NCBI RefSeq assembly: GCF_900105905.1
Contig: NZ_FNSV01000005.1
Span: forward strand, 8,699,501 to 8,763,500
From: Rhodococcus koreensis
Lineage (GTDB): Bacteria > Actinomycetota > Actinomycetes > Mycobacteriales > Mycobacteriaceae
DNA length: 64,000 nucleotides
Direction: 5' to 3'
The position numbers were made by a program, and so were the translations under genes. The notes under the pieces are model-generated. The model was not told where the DNA came from, searched no databases, and saw nothing but the letters and a program-made list of their open reading frames with translations. Positions 50,482 through 59,076 of the stretch are shown in pieces. Within the stretch, counting starts at the first letter, position 1, and the number at the start of each line of letters is the position of its first letter.

Positions 50482-50976
50482 TCAGCGGGGCGTCTCCTTC
50501 TCGGCGGGGGCAGCGTTGGCCTCGTCGATCTGGTCGGCGGCGTCGTCGGCCGGTTCGGTGCGCTCGTCAACGCCCGGGCGGGTGCGCAGCCGTTGGACGG
50601 TCCCCGCGCCCCGCTCGGCGAGGTCGGCGTACAGGTCGACGGCACCCTTGCGGTACTCGTCGTAATTCTTGCGCAGCTCCTCGACGGTGAACGCCTCCCG
50701 CACCTGCGCCCATCCGGGCAGTTCCGAGGGCAAACCGGCGAGGCGCTGCCGGAAGGCCTCGATCCGCTCCTGCACATCGGTGGGCAGTGACCCGACACGC
50801 TCCCGGGCGTCTTCGAACCACCCGGATACCTCGGTGCCGGTGTGCTCGGCGCGCTGGCGCACCTCGGCGACGGCATCGGCAACGGCCTGGACGGCCGCAT
50901 CGCCGGCACCGACCGTGGCGTACAGGGGCCTCGTTACGTTGTCGATGACCTTGGACTCGCTTGGGGGCTCACTCAT
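50482..50976 (-). CDS. HbhA-like (heparin-binding haemagglutinin-type) protein
   Basis: 164 residues, almost entirely coiled-coil: YATVGAGDAAVQAVADAVAE, VRQRAEHTGTEVSGWFEDAR, LPTDVQERIEAFRQRLAGLP, FTVEELRKNYDEYRKGAVDL, YADLAERGAGTVQRL. The N-terminal helix and the elongated middle match mycobacterial HbhA. The Lys-rich heparin-binding tail of pathogenic versions is absent here; the C-terminus is acidic/Ala-rich. It probably works at the membrane or lipid inclusions rather than in adhesion. ATG 50976 has an AGGAGAG site. It converges on the Lys/Ala-rich gene. Confidence 0.8.
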   Translation of the reverse strand: MSEPPSESKVIDNVTRPLYATVGAGDAAVQAVADAVAEVRQRAEHTGTEVSGWFEDARERVGSLPTDVQERIEAFRQRLAGLPSELPGWAQVREAFTVEELRKNYDEYRKGAVDLYADLAERGAGTVQRLRTRPGVDERTEPADDAADQIDEANAAPAEKETPR

Positions 50977-51162
50977 CTTCGCTCTCCTGCTGTGGGGCTG
51001 GACATCAGGTGTCACCTCGGCACCTTGGGCGGCGAGCCCTCTTCGTCGATGGGTGACATGACAGGACGATCTGCCAAAATTCGGCCCGCCGAAAATGGAC
51101 TGTAGTCGACCCGGACGTGGTGTCAGGCGTACCGGAGACGGCGGATAACCCCGGGTCCGGGT

Positions 51163-51409
51163 GTGGGTCACGACGGCATCGCGACCGTGGAGTCCGTCGG
51201 CGGGTTCGAGGTTGTGGCGCGGGTCGGGCACGAGGAGCCGATCACCCCTTCCGGGACGGATCGCGGGCCTATGGCCCGACCCGACCGCATTGGCCGATTA
51301 CACCGCGGTTCCCGGAACCGGGCTCGCCCTCACCCCCGAGATCGAATCGAGGTTCGCCGCCCATCTGCGCAGGCTTTCAACTGTTGCCGATATGTCTAAC
51401 ACAAATTAA
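51163..51409 (+). pseudogene. Short coding-like remnant with one frameshift
   Basis: One frame gives GHDGIATVESVGGFEVVARV and GHEEP; after about 51250 the next frame gives GRIAGLWPDPTALADYTAVP, GTGLALTPEIESRFAAHLRR and LSTVADMSNTN. Joined, they read as one plausible protein end. The family is not recognised. No start is visible. Confidence 0.3.
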
Positions 51410-51809
51410 TAGGTTCTGACATTGTCTGCCTGTGTGAATTGGTGAGGCCGCGGATACTTGGGATGTCGGTGGTTGCGGTGTGCAATAGGGCGGCATGGGG
51501 TCGGTGGCCTTCTGGGCGTGTGGGTTCGGGTCACCGAATCTTTGACCGCGCGGACCTCGCTCCTTTCTGGGCAGGCCCGGAGGGAAGTGTGCGGGAGCGA
51601 CGCCGGAGAGGGGGTGGAGGTAGCGTATTGCCGGGTGTGGGGCTCGACAGGGCAACGGGACGTCGATGGCCGATCGGGAAAAGATGGTGCGGGGCAGCGC
51701 TACTGGTGAGGCTGAGGAGTTGCGGGTGTAGGCATGGATCGCAGCTCGTGTCCGTGGGGGCGGCGGGCGGGGTTGGGCCGGTGCCGGTCTCCGCTACCAG
51801 GCGGCGGGT
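51410..51809. other. Intergenic stretch, no gene seen
   Basis: G-rich on the plus strand, with Arg/Gly-rich frames only. No palindrome or promoter stands out. Confidence 0.4.
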
Positions 51810-52373
51810 TCAGTGCAGCCGCAGGCGTTGCTCGACTCGGTCGGCGGCGGCCCGCAGGTAGGGGTCGCGTTGCGGTTGCGCGCGGGCGGCGGCGGAGTCG
51901 GGGCCGTGCCGGTCGTGCTTCTCGCGCAGTCGCTGGTCCAGGCTCACCGCCTCGCCGTGTGGTCCGGTCGTCTGATCGGCGACGGTCAGCGCGTCCGAGA
52001 CTGCGTCCTCGACGAAGCCGAACCGGCTCAGTTGCTCGCCCAGGCCGATGACGGCGGCGACGAACCGGGCGCCGGAGTGATGAGCGACCAGGTCGCACAC
52101 TCGGGCCGGCCACCCCTGGGCTTGCAGGTAGCGGGCGCCGTCGAGCGGGTGAAACCCGGTCTCGCCCAGCTCGGTGGCGTAGCCGATGTCGTGCAGCCAT
52201 GCGGCGGCCACCAGCGTGTCCCGGTCGGCGGCGGGGACCGTGGGTGCGAGCGCCAGCGCGTGGGCGGCGACAGACGCGCTGTGGTCGACGCGCACGCGGT
52301 CGCGGGCCAGGATGCGCAGTGTCAGCGCCTGGGCGCGGGGCGCCAGCGGTGACGATGTCGCATCTTCGGCCAT
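51810..52373 (-). CDS. HD-domain phosphohydrolase-like protein
   Basis: 187 residues. The metal site is the HD pair in LVAAAWLHDIGYATELGETG, with an upstream His in RVRVDHSASVAAHALALAPT and a downstream DLVAHHSGARF and DALTVADQTTGP. This is the HDIG-like pattern of small phosphohydrolases acting on nucleotides or related phosphates. ATG 52373 (MAEDATSS) is chosen; open frame further upstream is not coding-like. Substrate unknown. It is divergent from the alcohol dehydrogenase gene. Confidence 0.8.
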   Translation of the reverse strand: MAEDATSSPLAPRAQALTLRILARDRVRVDHSASVAAHALALAPTVPAADRDTLVAAAWLHDIGYATELGETGFHPLDGARYLQAQGWPARVCDLVAHHSGARFVAAVIGLGEQLSRFGFVEDAVSDALTVADQTTGPHGEAVSLDQRLREKHDRHGPDSAAARAQPQRDPYLRAAADRVEQRLRLH

Positions 52374-52859
52374 GACCACACCTCCCGCATGGCGCTGATC
52401 GGCACCCGGGCCAACCACCGCACAGGCGGTCCTGGTGTCGGGCTCACACGATATCTCGCGCCGACAGCCTCCGGACGGGGTTCGCCGCTTCTCCTCGGCG
52501 GGGGCGGACCTGCAGTCGAGGCGCCGGTGCGAGTGCATCGCCGGGCGCCTCCGACGGACGGTGGCGTGGCGGGGGCCTGCAGCCGGGAGATCCCTGTGGA
52601 GAAGAACAGCGAACCGCGAATTCCGTTCACGTTGGATCCGGTGTGCGGCGCGCGTACGTCGGAATAGGATTGATCCGCAAGCTGGGTGATCGCAAGCGGG
52701 GTGATTTCGGTGCCGTCGCGTCACTTCCCGCAGCGGCGAGCGCGAGTGGGCAGTTCCGGCGATCCGTCCGAGACCCCGTCTCGCTCGCTGACGGGAGGCG
52801 GCCCTAGGCGGTCACCGTCGAGGGCCCGCCGCAGAAGGCCACAGTCGAAAGGCCCACCG

Positions 52860-53904
52860 ATGAAGGCAATGATCTACCACGGTCCCGGCCGGAAGGCGTG
52901 GGAGGACGTCCCCGACGCCACCATTGAGAAGCCAACGGACGTGGTGGTCAAGATCGAGACCACCACCATCTGCGGCACCGACCTGCACATCCTCGGGGGC
53001 GACGTGCCCGCGGTGCAGGACGGGCGCATCCTCGGCCACGAGGGCGTCGGGACGATCACCGAGGTCGGCTCGGCGGTCACCTCGTTACAGGTCGGCGACC
53101 GGGTCATCATCTCCTGCATTTCCGCGTGCGGGCACTGCGATATGTGCAAGCAGCGGGTGTTCTCACACTGCCTGGCCGACGAGGGTGCGTCCGGCATCGG
53201 CTGGATCCTCGGGCACCTGATCAACGGCACGCAGGCCGAGTACGTCCGAGTGCCGTTCGCTGAGACGTCGGTGTATCGGCTGCCCGACGGGGTGACACCG
53301 CAGGAGGGTGCGATGCTGTCCGACATCCTGCCGACCGGTCACGAGATCGGCGTGCAGTACGGGCATGTCAAGGTCGGCGACGTCGTGGTGGTCGTCGGCG
53401 CGGGGCCGGTGGGGCTGGCCGCGATCATGACCTCGCGTCTGTACGGCCCGTCGAAGGTGATCGCCGTCGACCTCGACGCGAACCGGGTGGAACAGGCGAA
53501 GCGATTCGGCGCCACACACGGGGTGCTGTCCAGCGACGACGACTGGAAGGACCAGGTGATGGCGTTGACTGATGGGCTCGGCGTCGACGTCGCCATCGAG
53601 GCGGTGGGGGTTCCGGCGACCTTCCAGATGTGTCTGGACGTCGTCCGACCCGCCGGGCACGTCGCCAACGTCGGGGTGCACGGCGCCGGCGTGCCGCTGC
53701 CGCTCGACACGCTGTGGATCTCGAACATCACCATCGCGATGGGCCTGGTGAACACCGACACCACCGCGACGCTGCTGAAGATGGTCGCCGAACATACCCC
53801 TGTTCGTGAGCCATACCTTCGACCTTGGCGACATCGAGAAGGCCTACGACGTGTTCGGCCGGGCCGCCGAGACGCAGGCGCTCAAGGTTGTGCTCAACGC
53901 CTGA
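52860..53904 (+). pseudogene. Zinc-dependent alcohol dehydrogenase with a 3' frameshift
   Basis: From ATG 52860 a normal medium-chain zinc dehydrogenase is read: catalytic Cys in TTTICGTDLHILGGDV, GHEG, the structural-zinc Cys set in SACGHCDMCKQRVFSHC, and the cofactor loop VVVVGAGPVGLAAIM. Near 53800, after LLKMVAEHT, the frame slips by one base; the correct end LFVSHTFDLGDIEKAYDVFG and AAETQALKVVLNA follows in the next frame and stops at 53904. Without correction the protein gets an Arg-rich false tail of about 110 residues. The substrate-domain end is lost, so activity is doubtful. A single error in the data would restore it. Confidence 0.85.
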
Positions 53905-54202
53905 CGTCGCGTCGGCGGCCACACGGCAGGCGGCCGACCTGCGGCGTCCGGCTACGAGGATGCGCTGATGCAGCGCTTCCGAGTTGGACGAGTTGGACGT
54001 CGAATCAGGTCGGGCACACGAACCGCGCCCCGGCCCCCCGGCCGAAGGTCGTATGGCACCGCACCTCTGTGTGTCCGACAGCAGATAGGGGCGGATACGT
54101 CGCGAAGAGCCGAGACAGCGACGATGATTCTTGGTGAGCCGGATCGCCGTGCCGGAACGCGACGGCCCCGTTCCTCTCATGCCATGACAGGAGGCGAAGG
54201 CA

Positions 54203-54667
54203 ATGGGAAACGATGAGCCAAGTGTCAGGGAACTTGCTGTCAACGAATGTTGGGCACTGCTTCGTACCGAGAGTGTTGGCCGTCTCGCCGTGTGGGTGGA
54301 CGACCACCCGGATATCTTTCCCCTCAATTATGCGGTCGATCGTGGAACCATCGTGTTCAGGTCCGGGAGAGGAACCAAAGTGTCCGCTGCGCTGTCGGAT
54401 GCGCCGGTTGCGCTGGAAGTCGACGGCTACGAGGCGCCGGCGCACGAAGCGTGGAGCGTGGTGATCAAGGGACGTGCCGAGGGGATCCGTGAAATCGATG
54501 AGTTGATGGACACGGTGGATCTGCCGCTCTTTCCGTGGCAGGCGGGGGCGAAGAACCTGTTCGTCAGACTCGTTCCCACACTGGTGACTGGCCGCCGGTT
54601 TCCGGTCGTCGACCCGACAATCTGGCATACGCCCTTCTCGAATGTGCGACGTTCGCCTCCGGAGTAG
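54203..54667 (+). CDS. Pyridoxamine 5'-phosphate oxidase-family flavin-binding protein
   Basis: 154 residues with the split-barrel FMN fold: CWALLRTESVGRLAVWVDDH, PDIFPLNYAVDRGTIVFRSG, GTKVSAALSDAPVALEVDGY and WSVVIKGRAEGIREIDEL. This is the type of small flavin- or F420-binding protein frequent in stress regulons of actinobacteria. The substrate is unknown. An AGGAGG ribosome site precedes ATG 54203. The next 400 bases downstream contain no further gene that I can support. Confidence 0.82.
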   Translation: MGNDEPSVRELAVNECWALLRTESVGRLAVWVDDHPDIFPLNYAVDRGTIVFRSGRGTKVSAALSDAPVALEVDGYEAPAHEAWSVVIKGRAEGIREIDELMDTVDLPLFPWQAGAKNLFVRLVPTLVTGRRFPVVDPTIWHTPFSNVRRSPPE

Positions 54668-55066
54668 CTGTGTGGACTGCACGCTACCGGTCGACCTGGA
54701 GGTGAAACTCACTGTTTCTCTGTGCGATGGCAACGGAACCTGTTGACACGCAGATGGAGCCGAGCTCGTTCGCCAAATCCGCTCGATTGCCGTCCGCACG
54801 CACTGGCGTGGGTGATCGGGTGGCGGCGAGGGAGCCCGATCAGCTGGACCTGGGCTGTTCCGCATGGGGAGTTGAAGGATCAGGGTTTGAGGCGTGTAGT
54901 GGAAGTTGCGCCGTGTCCCGGCGGCGCACCCGACAACAGCCACGCTGAAGAGACCACGATTCGAGCACGACAACTTGGTCGGTTTCGCCCTTTTCGAAGA
55001 CGGCCCCGCCTGGTTGAGGACATGGACCGCTACCACGATCTCTTCGGCGCGACGGAAGGTACGACC

Positions 55067-55408
55067 GTGCTGAAACAAGTGAAGAAGAATGACCTGTCGC
55101 GTCTGCTGGCGAAGATCGTCGTCGTCGGAGTACTTGCCGCGTTTCCGATGGCCGCGGTGGCAGCACCCGCTGCGGCCGCCGCAGTGTCGGGGGTTGTGCA
55201 GGTCGATCGGAACGGGCAGCACCCCCGAGGCGGGGACGATGACCAGGACGATCAGCAGGACGAGAACGAACTCAATCCGTTCGGTGGTCTATTGGGCGAG
55301 TCCAACCCGTTCGGCGACATGTTCGGCGACATGTTCGGCGGATCGAATCCTTTCGGTGGTCTGCTCGGCGAGTCCAACCCGTTCGGCGACATGTTCGGCA
55401 GCAGCTGA
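55067..55408 (+). CDS. Secreted NPFG-repeat protein
   Basis: 113 residues. A basic start (LKQVKKNDLSRLLAK) and hydrophobic core (IVVVGVLAAFPMAAVAAPAA) form a signal peptide with AxA cleavage sites. The mature protein has an acidic linker (GGDDDQDDQQDENE) and then repeats LNPFGGLLGESNPFGDMFGD and GSNPFGGLLGESNPFGDMFG. It is probably an extracellular or envelope protein that self-assembles or is presented to a partner; no known family. GTG 55067 has GGAAGG eight bases upstream; ATG 55022 is an alternative that would add 15 residues. Confidence 0.65.
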   Translation: MLKQVKKNDLSRLLAKIVVVGVLAAFPMAAVAAPAAAAAVSGVVQVDRNGQHPRGGDDDQDDQQDENELNPFGGLLGESNPFGDMFGDMFGGSNPFGGLLGESNPFGDMFGSS

Positions 55409-55620
55409 GTCGGCTGTCCGGTTACGTTCGGTGACAGGAGGGTTCGCCGGGTATGACCCTGCCTCGACCTGCCTCGAAGGAGGTCGGATACCCGCAGCGA
55501 GGGCGACAGACCAGCGGTCAGGGCCGATCTCCTCTGTCGCCGTCGCGACGTCTCGTCGATCATGGCCATGAGGTACCGAGCCGGAGTTCGCACTCAGGGC
55601 TCAAACGACGGAGACCACAC

Positions 55621-55860
55621 GTGTCAGACTTCGACGAGCGCGAGTTCGAGCAGGTCGCGAAAGCCACAGTGGAACAAACGCTGCAACGCGTGATGGATCG
55701 TTTACAGCGCGAATGCAAGGGCAAGTCGGTCGAGGAGACGAAACGTCGCGTGGCGCAGGCGTGGGAGGACGCGACGGATGCGGCGATCACCGATCCCGAG
55801 TTGACGACGTATGCCCAGAAGCTGGCCGCCGGCTCCCGGGTCATCATCAGGCTCACGTAG
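55621..55860 (+). CDS. Small helical hypothetical protein (79 aa)
   Basis: Begins SDFDEREFEQVAKATVEQTL, continues QRVMDRLQRECKGKSVEETK and ends TYAQKLAAGSRVIIRLT. Entirely helical, with GTG 55621 and a GGAG ribosome site. Family not recognised. It lies between the secreted repeat protein and the Clp N-domain protein, all on the same strand, and codon use supports a real gene. Confidence 0.6.
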   Translation: MSDFDEREFEQVAKATVEQTLQRVMDRLQRECKGKSVEETKRRVAQAWEDATDAAITDPELTTYAQKLAAGSRVIIRLT

Positions 55861-56069
55861 CGGGTCGGGGAGTACCGATGACGCTACTTATCCTGGTCAG
55901 GCGGGTGTCGTGCGCATCCCCGCAGCCTCGTCAAGGTACTCCTCCGCTTGTGCCTTGCTGCGGCCCACCGGGTGGGCGACGGAGACACCCCGCCCCGGTC
56001 CAGCGGTTGGTGTACACAACGGGGACATGAGGTAACCGCGTGCAGCGGCCACATCCGATGGGAGCAACG

Positions 56070-56555
56070 GTGTTCGAGAGGTTCACCGACCAAGCGCGGC
56101 GCACCGTCGTCTTGGCCTCGGAAACGGCCCGGGCCCACCACCACGACTATCTCGGAACCGAGCGCATCCTGCTGGGCCTCATCCGCGAAGATGATGGGGC
56201 AGCGGCGCGAGCGCTGGAATCGTTCGACGTGTCGGAGGCCGTCATCGACAGCCGGCTCACCACCGGTTACGGCGAGCCAGACCGATCCGGGCACATCCCG
56301 TTCAACCGGCACGCCAGACGGATCCTCGAACAGAGCCTGCGCGAGCCTTCTCTACTCGGCCATGAGCGCATCGGCACCGAACAGATCCTCCTCGCGCTCG
56401 TCGACGACCGCGAATCGACCGGCGCACGGTTGCTCGGCGAGGTTCTACCGGTGGACTTCGACCAACTGCGTCAGCACATCCTCCGGGAAGGCACGAGTAA
56501 GGGATATCCGCAGAGCTGGGGTTGGAGCCGACACACGTCACCAACCTCAGGCTGA
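56070..56555 (+). CDS. Stand-alone Clp N-domain protein
   Basis: 161 residues, equal to the N-terminal domain of ClpC without ATPase modules. The two repeats are FERFTDQARRTVVLASETAR with DYLGTERILLGLIREDDGAA, and FNRHARRILEQSLREPSLLG with RIGTEQILLALVDDRESTGA. Such proteins bind adaptor or substrate proteins and may modulate ClpC. GTG 56070 is chosen because ClpC-type sequences start at this phenylalanine and GGGAG lies upstream; GTG 56040 is in frame too. A decayed second copy lies at 58337-58803. Confidence 0.85.
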   Translation: MFERFTDQARRTVVLASETARAHHHDYLGTERILLGLIREDDGAAARALESFDVSEAVIDSRLTTGYGEPDRSGHIPFNRHARRILEQSLREPSLLGHERIGTEQILLALVDDRESTGARLLGEVLPVDFDQLRQHILREGTSKGYPQSWGWSRHTSPTSG

Positions 56556-56737
56556 CCGACACCGGACATGCGCTGTGCGTCGCCGCGGCCGGCCAACCCC
56601 TCGACGCCTGGATGCGAGACCGGATCCTCGACGCAGCCCGTGCCGGCGGCGCGGGTACCGAAGAGGGCCTGCGCCGCCGGCGAGACCGCGCGCCCGGACG
56701 CCGCGGCGGGTCCTCGGCACCATTCCCACTGCGGTGA
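56522..56737 (+). CDS. Hypothetical 71-residue frame overlapping the Clp N-domain gene
   Basis: From TTG 56522 the frame encodes THVTNLRLTDTGHALCVAAA, PLDAWMRDRILDAARAGGAG and an Arg-rich tail. Third-position GC is very high, as in real genes here. It overlaps the previous gene by 34 bp, allowing coupling. No family is recognised; it may be a fragment. Confidence 0.35.
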   Translation: MEPTHVTNLRLTDTGHALCVAAAGQPLDAWMRDRILDAARAGGAGTEEGLRRRRDRAPGRRGGSSAPFPLR

Positions 56738-56761
56738 GGCCGCCCGTGGGGATTCGGCCCG

Positions 56762-57163
56762 ATGACGGCGTCACCGCGGCCCAGGGCGGCGTTACGAAGC
56801 ATGGGGCCGAGCGCCGGCGTGCGAGCGCTGGTACGGGCCGCCTATCGGCTCGTACGTTTCCCGTTCCACCTGGTCGACGATGTGGTGCTGCCGGTGATCT
56901 TCGACGAGGACGCGCCGGTGCGGCGGGCGTACGGAAAGTTCCTCCTCGACTGCGACGGTTCGAATGTCCACGCAGCCGTTGCCAGGAAGGGCGGGTCTCT
57001 GAACTTCACGGTGCGGGTGTTCCGAATTCGGTCGATCCGACGACGGCATCCGGTGGTGCACGTCAACCGCCGTCTATTGCGGTTCCGACCCGGGCCTTCG
57101 CGCAATCTATCCAGGGGGACTGCGCACCACGGCACGGCAGAGAGCAATGGGCGCCTCGGTTGA
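56762..57163 (+). CDS. Hypothetical protein with damaged C-terminus
   Basis: The middle part, GVRALVRAAYRLVRFPFHLV and DDVVLPVIFDEDAPVRRAYG plus KFLLDCDG, looks like a conserved actinobacterial helical protein. After that the frame turns into Arg/His-rich sequence to 57163, so a frameshift near 56960 is likely. The following 57164-57555 contains one frame with coding-like MLERLAREVPATLGPTPSPF but no clear gene. Function unknown. Confidence 0.35.
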   Translation: MTASPRPRAALRSMGPSAGVRALVRAAYRLVRFPFHLVDDVVLPVIFDEDAPVRRAYGKFLLDCDGSNVHAAVARKGGSLNFTVRVFRIRSIRRRHPVVHVNRRLLRFRPGPSRNLSRGTAHHGTAESNGRLG

Positions 57164-57555
57164 GTGTCGGCCGAGCCAGGGAACCGTGAACCGGCGTGCT
57201 CGAATGCACTCGGTGCACGCGTCGAGCAGCAAGCGTGCGCGTCGCCCGATGCTCGAGCGCCTCGCGCGAGAGGTCCCGGCCACGCTCGGGCCCACGCCTT
57301 CCCCGTTCGTGTGGGGCATGATGGACTTCGCGTTCGGACCCGAACGCACGCCTGCTTCCCTGGACGCGGGCGATCCTTCCCGATCACGTGGTTGTCGAGT
57401 GGCCGGGGCCGATCACTGCATTCAGGAAACGCGCCCGAACCGATCACCGCCGCGATCGGCGATCGGTTCGCCTTGCGGCTGGCCCCCTTCGGCGGCCCAT
57501 GTGGCGCAGGCCGGCGAGGGCACCGCGGACCGAGAACAACGGACGGGATGACGAC

Positions 57556-58359
57556 GTGGGCTACGACTGGATCTCGTTCACCACCGATTACGGGCTCTCC
57601 GACGGGTTCGTCGCGGCGTGCCACGGCGTCATCGCCCGCTTCGCGCCGGGTGTGCGCATGATCGATGTGACACATGCGGTGCCGCCGCAGCGCCTCCGGT
57701 GGGGTGCGGCGGTGCTGGCACAGACGGTGCCGTACCTGCCGCCTTCAGTGCATCTGGCGGTAGTCGATCCGGGCGTGGGCACCGATCGCCGCCCGATCGT
57801 GGTCGTCACCGACGCCGGGGTGTTGGTGGGCCCGGACAACGGATTGCTGCAACCGGCGGCCGAGGCGCTGGGCGGGGTCCGCTCCGCGTACCTGCTTGCC
57901 GCACCTGACTATCGGTTGAGCGCGGTGTCCGCGACGTTCCACGGTCGAGACATCTTCGCGCCGGCCGCCGCCCACCTGGCCGTCGGTGTGGCGCCGGAGC
58001 GGTTCGGGCCCCCGATCGACCCGGACTCGCTCGCGCGCCTGAGGGCACCCGAAATTGACGCCGTACCCGGCGAACTCAGCAGCGAGGTGCTGACCGTCGA
58101 CCGATTCGGCAACATCCAGCTCGCAGCGACGGCAAAGGATCTGGCTGCCGCGGGCCTACGGCGCGGTGATCACGTGACGATCCGGGCCGAGGGGGCCATG
58201 GTGCCCGCCACCGTCGCCCACACGTTCGCCGACGTGCGGTCGGGTGAGTTGCTCGTGGTGATCGACTCGGCGGATCACGTGGCGGTGGCCGTGAACGGCG
58301 GCTCGGCGGTCGAGCGGCTCGGCGAGGCGGATCGGTTCACCGTCGCTCGTCGACGGTGA
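57556..58359 (+). CDS. SAM hydrolase (SAM hydroxide adenosyltransferase, DUF62 family)
   Basis: 267 residues. It hydrolyses S-adenosylmethionine to adenosine and methionine, being related to fluorinase and chlorinase. The family start is WISFTTDYGLSDGFVAACHG, then MIDVTHAVPPQ, LAVVDPGVGTDRRPIVVVTD, LVGPDNGLLQPAAEALGG and FHGRDIFAPAAAHLAVGV. The Asp/Arg/His set that activates water is in the DYG, DRR and FHGRD segments; the long loop of true halogenases is not evident. GTG 57556 begins directly before the first strand. Its 3' end overlaps the decayed Clp N gene on the other strand by 23 bp. Confidence 0.9.
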   Translation: MGYDWISFTTDYGLSDGFVAACHGVIARFAPGVRMIDVTHAVPPQRLRWGAAVLAQTVPYLPPSVHLAVVDPGVGTDRRPIVVVTDAGVLVGPDNGLLQPAAEALGGVRSAYLLAAPDYRLSAVSATFHGRDIFAPAAAHLAVGVAPERFGPPIDPDSLARLRAPEIDAVPGELSSEVLTVDRFGNIQLAATAKDLAAAGLRRGDHVTIRAEGAMVPATVAHTFADVRSGELLVVIDSADHVAVAVNGGSAVERLGEADRFTVARRR

Positions 58360-58803
58360 ACCGGCAGATCGTCGAGTCCTGCAGCCCGGCGAACCCTTGC
58401 TCGCCCATCTGGCTGATGCGTAGGGATGCGAGGTTGGTGAGGATCTGAGCGCCGGGCGCAGGCGGGTCGTCGAGCAGGGTCCAGGAGGAAGGTGGTCGGT
58501 GCCGATCTTCTTCGTGCCCGAGCAGGCGGTTTCGCGCAGGCTGCCCTCGAGGACCTGCGTTGTTGTCGGTGAATGGGATGTGCCCGGCGGCCGGGGCGGG
58601 GCCCGTCGGTGCGCTGAGGCCCTCGAGGTTGCTGTCGGTGCAGGGGCGGTGGCACCCGATGAGGGCAGCGCTTCCGCTCCAGGGCGGTTGGCGTCGAGGA
58701 TCTGGGGCGGGCAGGTGTTCGGTGCCGACGTCAGTTCTGGTGGTGGGTGCCGGCGGCGAGGGGTGACCACGCGACGGGCTTGATCGGAGAATCTCTCGAA
58801 CAC
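58337..58803 (-). pseudogene. Clp N-domain pseudogene
   Basis: Starts MFERFSDQARRVV at 58803, then loses frame. Later pieces in different frames are GHIPFTDNNA, QVLEGSLRETACSGTKKIGT, LLDDPPAPGAQILTNLASLR and ISQMGEQGFAGLQDSTICRF. These match the order of a Clp N-domain protein like the intact one at 56070. At least three shifts; not functional. Confidence 0.75.
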
Positions 58804-59076
58804 CCTGACGCGCTTACCTCCCAGGGCGTCGCCGCGAGCGACGCGAACGCCCGCTCCGACCGCACCCGGCCGTCACGTGATGCAATGCCCCGGCAACCGG
58901 TGGACGGCTAGCGACCGTTCGCTGCGAGTGTCAGGTACCCGTCGATATGCTGCATGCATCCTTACTCCTCATAGCGAAGAGACGGTGACCGAGTTGTCTG
59001 ATGCGCAACGCGACCAACCCGGACAAGCTGCACGCCGTGGTGGTCGGCCCATCCTCGACGTCGGCGCGCAGTAACC

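Noticed and set aside
54722-55021. N-terminal extension of the secreted NPFG-repeat protein.
   Set aside because: The sequence is Trp/Arg-rich and non-coding in style; the signal peptide with ribosome site begins at 55067.
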